Origin: Nocardia aurea
GTDB lineage: Bacteria; Actinomycetota; Actinomycetes; Mycobacteriales; Mycobacteriaceae
Direction of reading: 5' to 3'
Assembly (NCBI RefSeq): GCF_003123685.1
Contig: NZ_QCYJ01000115.1
Span: 124,001-188,000, forward strand
DNA: 64,000 nt
A program made the translations under genes and the position numbers. The notes under the pieces were generated by a model, which did no database searches, was not told where the DNA came from, and saw only the letters and a program-made list of their open reading frames with translations. Positions within the stretch are counted from its first letter, which is position 1; every line of letters begins with the position of its first letter. This document shows, piece after piece, positions 17,078-25,266 of this stretch.

Positions 17078-18046
17078 TCAGCTGGCGTAGGCCCGCAGGC
17101 GGTCGGCCCGCTCACCCTTGCGCAGCTTGGACATGACCTCGCGCTCGATCTGGCGTACCCGCTCACGCGAGAGCCCGAACAGTTTGCCGATCTGGTCCAG
17201 GGTGCGCGGCTGGCCGTCGTCCAAGCCGAAGCGCAGCCGGATGACCTGCTGTTCGCGCTCGTCCAGGGTGGCGAGCACGCTGCGCACGTCGTGGTGCAGC
17301 AGCCCCGCGATGACCGCGGATTCGGCCGAGGTGGCCTCGGAATCCTCGATGAAATCGCCGAGCGGCGCCTCTTCGTCGTTGCCGACGGGCATGTCCAGGC
17401 TGACCGGGTCGCGGCTGTGGTCGAGCAGATCGGAGATCTTCTCGACCGGAATACCGGATTCGTTGGCCAATTCCTCGTCGGTGGCCTCGCGACCGAGCTG
17501 CTGGTGCAACTCGCGCTTGATTCTGGCGAGTTTGTTCACCTGCTCCACGAGATGGACGGGAAGCCGGATGGTGCGGCTCTGATCGGCCATGCCGCGGGTG
17601 ATGGCCTGACGGATCCACCAGGTGGCGTAGGTCGAGAACTTGAAGCCCTTGGCGTAGTCGAACTTCTCCATCGCGCGGATCAGTCCGAGGTTGCCCTCCT
17701 GGATGAGGTCGAGCAGCGGCATACCGCGACCGGTGTACCGCTTGGCGAGGGAGACGACGAGGCGCAGGTTGGCTTCGAGCAGATGCGAGCGGGCGGCCTG
17801 GCCCTCACGGACGACGACGGCCAGATCGCGCTTGCGGGTGGCTGACAGCCGTTTGCCGGTTTCCAGCAGGTTCTGCGCGTAGAGGCCCGCCTCGATGCGC
17901 TTGGCCAGCTCGACCTCGTCGGCGGCCGTGAGCAGCGCTGTGCGACCTATACCATTGAGGTATACGCGGACAAGGTCGGCGGCGGGGCTCTGGGCGTCGA
18001 GGTCCGAATCGCTGGGTCGCACACGAGTGGTGGCGGGGCTTGTCAT
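17078..18046 (-). CDS. sigB: principal-like sigma factor SigB
   Basis: Group 2 sigma-70 factor (322 residues) used in general stress and stationary phase. It lacks the long N-terminal extension of SigA and begins at region 1.2 with VRVYLNGIGRTALLT. Region 2 is intact (RRIEAGLYAQ-like helix, LRLVVSLAKRYTGRGMPLLD, FSTYATWWIRQAITR), as are region 3 and region 4.2 with the recognition helix in LFGLSRERVRQIEREVMSKL. An AGGAGG ribosome binding site lies 7 nt before the ATG. An ECF-type promoter is seen just upstream. It sits between the methyltransferase gene and ideR as in related genomes. Confidence 0.96.
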   Translation of the reverse strand: MTSPATTRVRPSDSDLDAQSPAADLVRVYLNGIGRTALLTAADEVELAKRIEAGLYAQNLLETGKRLSATRKRDLAVVVREGQAARSHLLEANLRLVVSLAKRYTGRGMPLLDLIQEGNLGLIRAMEKFDYAKGFKFSTYATWWIRQAITRGMADQSRTIRLPVHLVEQVNKLARIKRELHQQLGREATDEELANESGIPVEKISDLLDHSRDPVSLDMPVGNDEEAPLGDFIEDSEATSAESAVIAGLLHHDVRSVLATLDEREQQVIRLRFGLDDGQPRTLDQIGKLFGLSRERVRQIEREVMSKLRKGERADRLRAYAS

Positions 18047-18081
18047 GACTTGCCTCCTGTCGGTGGTGTCTCACTCCGAAT

Positions 18082-18107
18082 AACGGACCCGACGTAGAGA
18101 AAGTTCC
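18082..18107 (-). promoter_or_regulatory. SigE/SigH-type ECF promoter of sigB
   Basis: On the sigB strand GGAAC (18107-18103) is followed by exactly 18 nt and then GTT (18084-18082), which matches the GGAAC-N17/18-GTT consensus of the mycobacterial stress ECF sigma factors SigE and SigH. The distance to the sigB ATG (18046) leaves a leader of roughly 25-30 nt. In M. tuberculosis sigB is known to be driven from such a promoter. Confidence 0.7.
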
Positions 18108-18225
18108 CGCTCCAGCCTGTGATAAACCGCTCTGAACTGCGGGTTTCACGGTCATCGTCTGAGAAGTTCCTGAGAACACCACCGCTCGGAACACCCCGTG
18201 TTCCCGGCTTCGTCCGTGCTCGCGG

Positions 18226-19743
18226 TTACACCGGGCGGATCAGACCGTGCCGGACCAGTCCCGCGACCACCGACAGCGCATCGGCGGCGAACTCGGCGCT
18301 CACCCCGTCGGATCCGTGGGCGAGTGCCAGTAATTCGATCAACTCGTCCAACGGCAGACCGTCCGGTCGCATTCCCGCGACCAGTGAGATGGTCGACTCG
18401 TCCACCTCGTGCTGCCAGCGCGGGCCGTCCCCGCGGTGCAGCCGTGCCACCTGCTGGCTCCACCCCTGGTCGCCGGGGAGGTAGACCCGTTCCAGCGCGG
18501 TGGCCGAATCGACCGTGAAACGCGCTGACCAAGCCAGATCATTGTCCGCGGCGACCGAACGCAGCCACGCCGAGCGTTCGAAATACGCGCAGGCCTCCGG
18601 GCCGAGCGGGTCGTCGAAGCCGTGCGTGAGGTCCTCGGCGAGCAGTTCGGTGGGCCCGTCGATCGCGCGCAGATACACGAATCCGAAGCCGATGCCCTCG
18701 ACCCCCGCTGTCGCGAACGCGTCGAGCCACCGGTCGGCGCGCGCCTGGGCCGCCGGATCGCGCGGATCGAGTCCGGCGTCGCGCAGCCAGGTGCCGACGT
18801 AGAGCCCCGGATCGGCGACGTCGCGCTGCACGATCCAGGCGTCGACGCCGTGGTCGGGCAACCACGCCGACACCCGCTGCCGCCAGTCCCGGTCGTCGGT
18901 GTGCACCCACGCGGCCAGCATCGCGGCCGTGCCGCCGGGGGCGAGCAGATCCGCGGCCCGCGAGATCACCAGTTCGCTCGCGCCGTCCATGGCGAGCCCG
19001 GAATCGCGATAGGTGTGCTCGATCCGCGCGGGTCCGACCACGAACGGCGGATTGGCCACCACCTGATCGAAACGCCGACCCTCGACCGGCTCGAACCACG
19101 AGCCCTCCAGCAGATCGATATCGAGGTCGTTGAGCGCGGCGGTCGCCTCGGCCAGCCACAGCGCCCTCGGATTCACATCGGTCGCGGTGACCGAACGCGC
19201 GTAGGACGCGGCATGGACCGCCTGCACGCCGCAGCCGGTGCCGAGGTCCAGTACCGAGCCGACGGGCCGGGTCGGGGTGGCGCGCAGCAGCGAGAGCGAG
19301 GCGTGCCCGACACCGAGCACGTGATCCTCGGTCAGGGTCCGCCTTCGCATCGAATCATCGAGATCGGACAGGATCCACCGATTGCCCGCGCCGATATCCA
19401 ACGGGCGCAGGTCCAGTGCGGCGCGCACCCTGTCGCCGTCGCGCGCCAGCAGTCCGGCCGCGACCGCGCGGTCGAGATCGAGCGGCGCGAGCGCGGCCGC
19501 GACCTCGCGTTCACCGAGATCGTCGCCGAGCAGCAGCAGCCTGATCAGCGTGCCGAGTTCACCAGCGGCGCGGGCGGCCCGCCGCACCGGAACCGGTTCC
19601 TGTCGCCCGAGCGCCGCGTGCACGTCCGGCCCGAGTACCTCGAGCAGGGTGTCGGCGTCGTAGCCGACGCGAGTGAGCGCGCTGCGCAGATCCGGGCACA
19701 GGGCGGTGAGCAGGGATCCGGTGGTGGTTCGGTGCGAAGACAC
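18226..19743 (-). CDS. class I SAM-dependent methyltransferase, HemK/RsmC-like
   Basis: A 505-residue protein with an N-terminal helical domain of about 150 residues and a Rossmann methyltransferase core: SVLDLGTGCGVQAVHAA as the SAM loop, SVTATDVNPRALWLAE as motif II, and VVANPPFVVGP, the NPPF/Y motif of enzymes that methylate planar nitrogen of adenine, guanine or glutamine. The C-terminal 150 residues are of unknown role. The substrate cannot be named. GTG at 19743 is preferred because it begins the conserved part and lies 6 nt after a CAGAGT box; an upstream in-frame start at 19782 is possible. It lies directly upstream of sigB on the same strand with 179 bp between. Confidence 0.8.
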   Translation of the reverse strand: MSSHRTTTGSLLTALCPDLRSALTRVGYDADTLLEVLGPDVHAALGRQEPVPVRRAARAAGELGTLIRLLLLGDDLGEREVAAALAPLDLDRAVAAGLLARDGDRVRAALDLRPLDIGAGNRWILSDLDDSMRRRTLTEDHVLGVGHASLSLLRATPTRPVGSVLDLGTGCGVQAVHAASYARSVTATDVNPRALWLAEATAALNDLDIDLLEGSWFEPVEGRRFDQVVANPPFVVGPARIEHTYRDSGLAMDGASELVISRAADLLAPGGTAAMLAAWVHTDDRDWRQRVSAWLPDHGVDAWIVQRDVADPGLYVGTWLRDAGLDPRDPAAQARADRWLDAFATAGVEGIGFGFVYLRAIDGPTELLAEDLTHGFDDPLGPEACAYFERSAWLRSVAADNDLAWSARFTVDSATALERVYLPGDQGWSQQVARLHRGDGPRWQHEVDESTISLVAGMRPDGLPLDELIELLALAHGSDGVSAEFAADALSVVAGLVRHGLIRPV

Positions 19744-19835
19744 ACCGGTACTCTGCCATCGCGACCGATCCCGGACGCGCACCTGTCCGCCGTGTCACAG
19801 CGACGCGGCAGCGGGCCGGTGTGGACGGGCGGGGC

Positions 19836-20579
19836 TCAGACGCCGTTCGGGTCGCGGGCGGTCGCGCAGTACAGCGCGTCGGCGGGATCGGCGAGCACGA
19901 TCCAGTGCGAGTGACGCTCCACGATCGTCGCGCCGAGGGATTCGTGCCAGGTCGCGGTGGCCTCGATATCGGAGCACGACAGATCGATATGGGCGGTGGT
20001 GGGGCGATCCTCACCCAGTCGTTGCAGCAGGATCTGCACGGGCAGTTTCTCTTTCGCGCGCAGACGGGCGAACTCCGGCAGCCTGCCGGTCCGGTACTCC
20101 CAGGTGGTCAGCGATTGCCAGAACAGTGTCTCGCGGTCGTAGTCGCGGGGGCCGATATCCAGGCAGACCTGGTCGACGCGGCTCAGGGCGCCGTCCGGGG
20201 CGCGATAGGCGGGCGCGGGCTCGCCGACGGCGCGACCACTCGGTGTGAGACAGAAGATCTGGCCCGACGGCGAGCGCAGCACCGCGTAATCGGGGTGGTT
20301 GGCGACGAGGTCGGCGCCGAGATCGAGGGCGACGCGAACCGTGGCGGCGATATCGTCGACATCGAAGTCCAGATGCACACCCCCGAGGCCGGTCACCGAC
20401 TGCATCTTGACCGAGGCGGCGGCGAAGAGCGCTGGATCGGGTAGCAGCGTGAGGAATTCGTTGTCGGCGCCGCGCCGCTCGGAGGTTTCGGTCCCGGTGA
20501 CGGTCGACCAGAATTTCGCGCACTCGTCGAAACGTTGTGCGGGACGGTCGAGGAACGCCCAGACCCACCGAATCATCAT
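19836..20579 (-). CDS. VOC (glyoxalase/bleomycin resistance) superfamily protein
   Basis: A 247-residue protein made of two VOC half-modules. Each has the beta-alpha-beta-beta-beta look with potential metal-ligand positions (GGVHLDFDVDDI in the first, TTAHIDLSCSDIEA in the second) and repeated RDPNGV/RSPSGQIF ends. Such proteins are metal-dependent lyases, dioxygenases or drug-binding proteins; the specific role is unknown. Start codons 20579 and 20576 are both ATG; a GGGAG box is better spaced for the second. It is 86 bp downstream of the GlxA-type regulator gene on the same strand. Confidence 0.8.
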   Translation of the reverse strand: MMIRWVWAFLDRPAQRFDECAKFWSTVTGTETSERRGADNEFLTLLPDPALFAAASVKMQSVTGLGGVHLDFDVDDIAATVRVALDLGADLVANHPDYAVLRSPSGQIFCLTPSGRAVGEPAPAYRAPDGALSRVDQVCLDIGPRDYDRETLFWQSLTTWEYRTGRLPEFARLRAKEKLPVQILLQRLGEDRPTTAHIDLSCSDIEATATWHESLGATIVERHSHWIVLADPADALYCATARDPNGV

Positions 20580-20665
20580 GTCTCCCGAATGCTGTCGAAC
20601 CCGCCACGATCCTCGGACACAGTAGGTGTCGTGGTCCCGGCCTGTCGAGCGAATACCGGTTCTCG

Positions 20666-21649
20666 TCAACCCGCCCGGAACGTCTTGCGGTAGGCCAGAG
20701 GTGGGACGCCGAGTTCGCCGCGCATGTGGTGGCGCAACGACGCCGCTGTCCCGATGCCCGAGGCGTGCGCCACCGCGTCCACCGACAGATCCGTCGTCTC
20801 GAGCAGACGCTTCGCGTGCCGCAGCCGTTGCCGCAGCAACCACGCGCCGGGAGCCAGTCCCGTCTCGGCCTTGAACCGGCGGGTGAAGGTGCGCACGCTC
20901 ATCCGCGCGTGCGCGGCCATGGTGTTCAGGTCGAGTTCCCGTTCGAGATGGCGCAGCGCCCACGCGCGGGTGGGCGCCGTGCCGTCGGAACCGGGGTCGG
21001 GGACCTGGCGTTCGATGAACTGCGACTGACCGCCCTCGCGCCACGGCGGCACCACGCAGTACCGCGCGGCCCTGTTGGCGATCTCGCTACCGTGGTCGGC
21101 CCTGATGATGTGCAGGCAGACGTCTATTCCGGCCGCGAGACCCGCCGCCGTGCAGATGTTCCCGTCTTCGACGAACAGCAGGTTCTCGTCGAGGTGGACC
21201 GCGGGGAACATCGCGCGGAAGGTGTCGGCGAAGGCCCAGTGCGTCGTCGCGCGCCTGCCGTCGAGCAGTCCGGCCGCGCCGAGGACGAACGCGCCGGTGC
21301 AGATGGACATGATCCTGGCGTCGGGCCGGATGGTCGCCAGGGCGGCGGCCAGTTCCGGCGAGACGATGCCCTCGACCCGCGGACCCGGCGCCCTGGTGCC
21401 GGGCACGATCACCGTATCGGCGGTCGCCAGCAGTTCCGGCCCGTGGTCGGTCACGATCGTGTACCCGGCGGTGGAGCGGATCCCGGTGGGATCGAGTCCG
21501 CAGACATCCACCCGGTAGCGCGGTGTGCCGTCCTCGGTCAGCGCCGCGCCGAGCACCATCGACGGAATGGTCATGTCGAAGCCGACCACCGGCTCGAGCG
21601 CGAGGACCGCGACGCGGTGCGCCGCGGGTTCGTCCGTCGTCGCTGTCAT
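20666..21649 (-). CDS. GlxA-type transcriptional regulator (DJ-1/PfpI domain plus AraC HTH)
   Basis: A 327-residue regulator. Residues about 10-190 form a DJ-1/PfpI-like sensor domain with the nucleophile-elbow Cys in SICTGAFVLGAAGLLDGR followed by ATTHW. The C-terminal 110 residues carry two AraC helix-turn-helix motifs (LDLNTMAAHARMSVRTFTRR and LSVDAVAHASGIGTAASLRH). The ATG at 21649 has a GGAGGA box 6 nt upstream. The gene is divergent from the MFS transporter gene, the likely target, and upstream of the VOC gene. The ligand is unknown. Confidence 0.9.
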   Translation of the reverse strand: MTATTDEPAAHRVAVLALEPVVGFDMTIPSMVLGAALTEDGTPRYRVDVCGLDPTGIRSTAGYTIVTDHGPELLATADTVIVPGTRAPGPRVEGIVSPELAAALATIRPDARIMSICTGAFVLGAAGLLDGRRATTHWAFADTFRAMFPAVHLDENLLFVEDGNICTAAGLAAGIDVCLHIIRADHGSEIANRAARYCVVPPWREGGQSQFIERQVPDPGSDGTAPTRAWALRHLERELDLNTMAAHARMSVRTFTRRFKAETGLAPGAWLLRQRLRHAKRLLETTDLSVDAVAHASGIGTAASLRHHMRGELGVPPLAYRKTFRAG

Positions 21650-21748
21650 CGCGTCCTCCGGGATCGTCGGCGAGGTATGGCTAGATCTTGACGTATTGTG
21701 GCATTCAGGCCACTCGTCCGCGCGCCCGGGATCGGGCAGGCTCAGCGG

Positions 21749-23065
21749 GTGACCGAACTGCACACCCCGCCCGAGACGCCGGAGACGGTGTCCGACACGG
21801 TGACTCACCCCGCGGGCGGCCGCTGGCATCCCGCCTGGTCGGTGGCCGCCGTCGGCTTCGTCGCGCTCCTCGGCGCCGCCGCTTTCCGTTCCGTGCCCGG
21901 CGTCCTGATGGATCCGCTGCACGAGGAATTCGGCTGGTCGCACGGCACCATCGGCGCGGCTGTCTCACTCAACCTGCTGCTGTACGGCCTGATCTCGCCG
22001 TTCGCCGCGGCGTTGATGGATCGGTTCGGCATCCGCCGGGTCGTGGCCTGCGCGCTGCTGCTCGTCGCGACCGGCAGCGGGCTCACCGTCTTCATGACCC
22101 AGGCGTGGCAGTTGGTGCTCACCTGGGGACTGCTGGTGGGTGTCGGCGTCGGGTCGATGTCGATGCCGTTCGTCGCGACCATCACCGGACGCTGGTTCGT
22201 GCGTCAGCGCGGGCTCGTCACCGGCGTGCTGACCGCCGCCGGTGCGACCGGGCAGCTGATCTTCCTGCCCCTGGTCTCGGCACTCGCGCACGATCACGGC
22301 TGGCGGCTGCCCTCGCTCATCGTGGCCGGTGCGGCACTCGCCGTGGTGCCGCTGGTGCTGCTGTTCATCCGCGACTACCCCAGCGATGTCGGTGTTCTCG
22401 CCTACGGCGCGCGACCCGGGAGTTCGGTCGGGGTGCGGACCGCCCCGCTCGGCGGTGCTGGACGCGCCGTGACGGTCCTGGTGCGGGTGGCGCGCACTCC
22501 CGGATTCTGGCTGCTCGCCGGAGGTTTCGCGGTCTGCGGCGCGTCGACCAACGGCCTGGTCGGCACCCATTTCGTGAGTGCCGCCCACGATCACGGCATG
22601 CCGTCGACCACCGCGGCGGGACTGCTCGCGGTCGTCGGCGTCTTCGACGTCGCCGGCACCATCTTCTCCGGCTGGCTGACCGATCGGGTCGATCCGCGCT
22701 ATCTGCTGCTGGCCTACTACACGCTGCGCGGCCTGTCGCTGTTGATCCTGCCGTCGCTGTTCGCGCCGGGAACCGAGCCGAGCATGTGGGTGTTCATCAT
22801 CTTCTACGGCCTGGACTGGATCGCGACCGTGCCGCCGACGGTCGTGCTCTGCCGGGAACTGTTCGGCGACGACGGTCCGGTCGCCTTCGGCTGGGTTTTC
22901 GCCTCGCACCAGATCGGTTCGGCGGTCGCGGCCACCGGGGCGGGGGTGATTCGCGATGTGCAGGGCAGTTACGACCTGGCCTGGTACCTGGCGGGCGGTC
23001 TGTGCGGTGTGGCCGCGCTGATGTCGATCCTGGTCCGCAGGTCGCGCGCGGCCTCCACCGCGTGA
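21749..23065 (+). CDS. MFS transporter, 12 TM
   Basis: A 438-residue major facilitator with 12 predicted membrane segments in two halves. The loop after TM2 reads DRFGIRRVVACALLL, the typical MFS cytosolic motif; GRWFVRQRGLVTGVLTAAGA and SGWLTDRVDPRYLL are the later counterparts. It looks like oxalate/formate or monocarboxylate-type antiporters, but the substrate is not determinable. GTG at 21749 lies 6 nt after CAGGCT, suggesting a leaderless start; GTG at 21698 would add 17 residues with no membrane segment. Probably regulated by the divergent GlxA-type protein. Convergent with the DUF3099 gene. Confidence 0.85.
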   Translation: MTELHTPPETPETVSDTVTHPAGGRWHPAWSVAAVGFVALLGAAAFRSVPGVLMDPLHEEFGWSHGTIGAAVSLNLLLYGLISPFAAALMDRFGIRRVVACALLLVATGSGLTVFMTQAWQLVLTWGLLVGVGVGSMSMPFVATITGRWFVRQRGLVTGVLTAAGATGQLIFLPLVSALAHDHGWRLPSLIVAGAALAVVPLVLLFIRDYPSDVGVLAYGARPGSSVGVRTAPLGGAGRAVTVLVRVARTPGFWLLAGGFAVCGASTNGLVGTHFVSAAHDHGMPSTTAAGLLAVVGVFDVAGTIFSGWLTDRVDPRYLLLAYYTLRGLSLLILPSLFAPGTEPSMWVFIIFYGLDWIATVPPTVVLCRELFGDDGPVAFGWVFASHQIGSAVAATGAGVIRDVQGSYDLAWYLAGGLCGVAALMSILVRRSRAASTA

Positions 23066-23071
23066 ACCGGC

Positions 23072-23527
23072 TCAGCCGTCGATCGTCTTGTGCCTGCGGG
23101 CTTCGAGGGCGATCTGCTCGCGACGCCCGTCCCAGCGACTGGGTTCGTCCTTGCGCCGCGGCGGGCGATCGTTGGCGATGAGAACCGCGATCCACGGCAG
23201 CGGAATCGAGACGCCGATGATCAGCAGCGAGATCAGCGCGTTGCTCCACATGCTGTAGGCGACCGCGGCCAGCACCAGGCACGGAATACGGAACGCCATG
23301 ATGATGGTGTAGCGGCGCACCCGCGCGCGGTGCTGATCCTCCAGCGACGGCGCGGCCTCGGTGATGAGAACGGGATGGTCGTCGTCGTTGCCGGGGAAGT
23401 AGCCACGCGAACGGGTGGGGCTATCGGGCCGGTCGACCTCGGGGCGGTCACCACCGCGACGATCACCACCGCGACGATCACCACTGCCGGTGTCGTCGGC
23501 GTCGGAGGTGTCGCCGGGCTGCTGCAT
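23072..23527 (-). CDS. DUF3099 membrane protein
   Basis: A 151-residue protein with a hydrophilic N-terminus containing the repeat DRRGGDRRGGDRP, then HPVLITEAAPSLEDQHRARV, which is the DUF3099 opening, and two membrane segments (IPCLVLAAVAYSMWSNALIS and IIGVSIPLPWIAVLIA) followed by a basic tail. Function unknown. The ATG at 23527 is chosen because the upstream extension is basic low-complexity sequence. It is divergent from the small DUF3039 gene. Confidence 0.8.
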   Translation of the reverse strand: MQQPGDTSDADDTGSGDRRGGDRRGGDRPEVDRPDSPTRSRGYFPGNDDDHPVLITEAAPSLEDQHRARVRRYTIIMAFRIPCLVLAAVAYSMWSNALISLLIIGVSIPLPWIAVLIANDRPPRRKDEPSRWDGRREQIALEARRHKTIDG

Positions 23528-23647
23528 ACCGTCGAGTCTTCCACGGTGGCGTGTCCGCCGCACGTGCCCTGGTCAGCGGGCGGTCGAGGCCGCGCGGGCG
23601 ACGGTGCGGGTGCGCGTCGGCGCGCCGGATGCGGCATCATGGGAGTC

Positions 23648-23884
23648 GTGAGTACCGAAACTCTGGTTCGCCCCGAAACGACGACCGACGAGTCGACGGG
23701 CGACGACACCCCGAAATTCTTCCACTACGTGAAGAAGAACAAGATCGCCGAGAGCGCCGTCATGGGAACCCATGTCGTGGCCCTGTGCGGCGAGGTGTTC
23801 CCGGTGACGCGTTCGGCCAAGCCCGGTTCGCCGGTGTGCCCGGAATGCAAGAAGGTCTACGACGGGCTGAAGAAGGGCGACTGA
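23648..23884 (+). CDS. DUF3039 small zinc-ribbon-like protein
   Basis: A 78-residue conserved actinobacterial protein: VSTETLVRPETTTDE, then FFHYVKKNKIAESAVMGTHV, VALCGEVFPVTRSAKPGSPV and CPECKKVYDGLKKG. His, a single Cys and a CxxC pair could bind one zinc. Role unknown. GTG at 23648 agrees with the usual N-terminus of the family and lies 7 nt after a CATCAT box; the ATG at 23639 is also in frame. It sits between the DUF3099 gene and the YihY gene. Confidence 0.85.
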   Translation: MSTETLVRPETTTDESTGDDTPKFFHYVKKNKIAESAVMGTHVVALCGEVFPVTRSAKPGSPVCPECKKVYDGLKKGD

Positions 23885-23903
23885 CCGCCCGCCGACCCGC
23901 GAC

Positions 23904-25100
23904 CTATGTCGAGCTGCGCAGCGGCGACGAGGTCGCGGGCGGTTCCGTGTCCGTGTTCTCGTCGAAGTTCTTGTCGAACCTCGACGGCTCGCGCGGTGCG
24001 GTTCCGTTCTCCCGTGTGGTGCGGGTGCTCGGTATCGCCGGATCCTCCGATCCGTCGTCGTCCCCGTCGTCGTCCCCGTCGCCGCGTACCTGGTTGGACA
24101 GCCATTCCTTCATCTGTTCCAGGCGCGTGGCGCGCGCGGGCCAGAACTCCTGGACGGCGGCGTTGAATTCCGCCCCGAGGATGACCGCGAAGGCCAGGAA
24201 GTACGTGAACAGCAGGAACGCGATCGGTGTCGCCAGCGCCCCGTAGCTGACGCCGGTCGCGGTGACCCACGACAGGTAGCGGCGCAATCCCTCGCTGGCC
24301 GCCATGAAGAACACCCCCGCCACCAGCGCCCCGCCGAAGAGTCGATGCCACGGCAGCGTGCGGTGCAGCGCGAGTTTGTACAGCGTGGTGAGTCCGATGA
24401 TGAGCAGCAGGCCGACGCCCGGGTAGTAGAAGTTGTCGACCAGTCGCAGTCCCGGTTCGCGCCAGGAATTGGGCAGGATCCAACCGATGATGGCTGGGCC
24501 CAGCGCGACGAGCGGCAGGATGAAAACCGCCGCGACCAGGAACAACACGTACAGCAGCAGCGCGAAGATGCGCTGCCAGACCGGATGTCGCGCGTCCTGT
24601 TGATCGTGTGCTTCCACGATGGCGTCGACGAAGGTCGCCATGGCCGAGGATCCGGCCCACAGCGAGAGCACGAAACCGACGGAGACGACGGCGCCGCGTC
24701 CCCGGCCGAGCACATCGCCGACGGTGGGTTCGATGAGATCGGAGACCACCGAGGGGCTGAACAGGTCCCGGCTGAAGGTGATGATCTTGGACTGGACGAT
24801 CTCCACGGTATCCGGCCCGAACCAGCCCCCGACATAACCGAGGCTGCCGAGCACGCCGAGCAGCAGCGGCGCCAGCGACAGCGTCTGCCAGAACGCCGCC
24901 GCCGCCGATTTGGCGAAGATCGAGTCGTCCCACGCCTTGACCGCGACCCGCGCCGTCAGCCGCCAGACCTGCCTTCGCGCCCGTCGCCCCCAGCGCCGCA
25001 CCGCGTCCGACCGTCGTGGCGGCACGCCACCGCCACCACCGTGGATCGGCTCGGAGCCGTCGCGTGGTGTGGCGTCGGATAGGGGGCTTTCCTCGTTCAT
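23904..25100 (-). CDS. YihY/BrkB family membrane protein
   Basis: A 398-residue protein of the YihY/virulence-factor BrkB family with about six membrane segments between residues 75 and 330. Hallmarks are KSAAAAFWQTLSLAPLLLG, LWAGSSAMATFVDAIVEAHD and FLLFTYFLAFAVILGAEFNA. The C-terminal tail is charged and contains the acidic repeat DGDDDGDDDG. The family was once called ribonuclease BN, an annotation since dropped; transport or envelope function is possible. The ATG at 25100 is chosen over a TTG seven codons upstream. Divergent from the helicase gene. Confidence 0.85.
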   Translation of the reverse strand: MNEESPLSDATPRDGSEPIHGGGGGVPPRRSDAVRRWGRRARRQVWRLTARVAVKAWDDSIFAKSAAAAFWQTLSLAPLLLGVLGSLGYVGGWFGPDTVEIVQSKIITFSRDLFSPSVVSDLIEPTVGDVLGRGRGAVVSVGFVLSLWAGSSAMATFVDAIVEAHDQQDARHPVWQRIFALLLYVLFLVAAVFILPLVALGPAIIGWILPNSWREPGLRLVDNFYYPGVGLLLIIGLTTLYKLALHRTLPWHRLFGGALVAGVFFMAASEGLRRYLSWVTATGVSYGALATPIAFLLFTYFLAFAVILGAEFNAAVQEFWPARATRLEQMKEWLSNQVRGDGDDDGDDDGSEDPAIPSTRTTRENGTAPREPSRFDKNFDENTDTEPPATSSPLRSST

Positions 25101-25266
25101 CGTGACTACAGCATCTCGCAAGTGTGCTCACGGCACCGGATTGTCGGGTTGTCGTGTCGGTGCGCGGCACGTGAACAGGGTGTTGCCTCCCGTGCGACTG
25201 TGACGCCGATCGCGCCGGACGCGTCGGTTTGGCGACACACCGACGGCGGCAAGTAGGGTCGTCTGC

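Noticed and set aside
24040..24085. GTCGTC-type microsatellite
   Set aside because: It encodes the acidic DGDDDGDDDG tail of the YihY protein and is explained by coding sequence.
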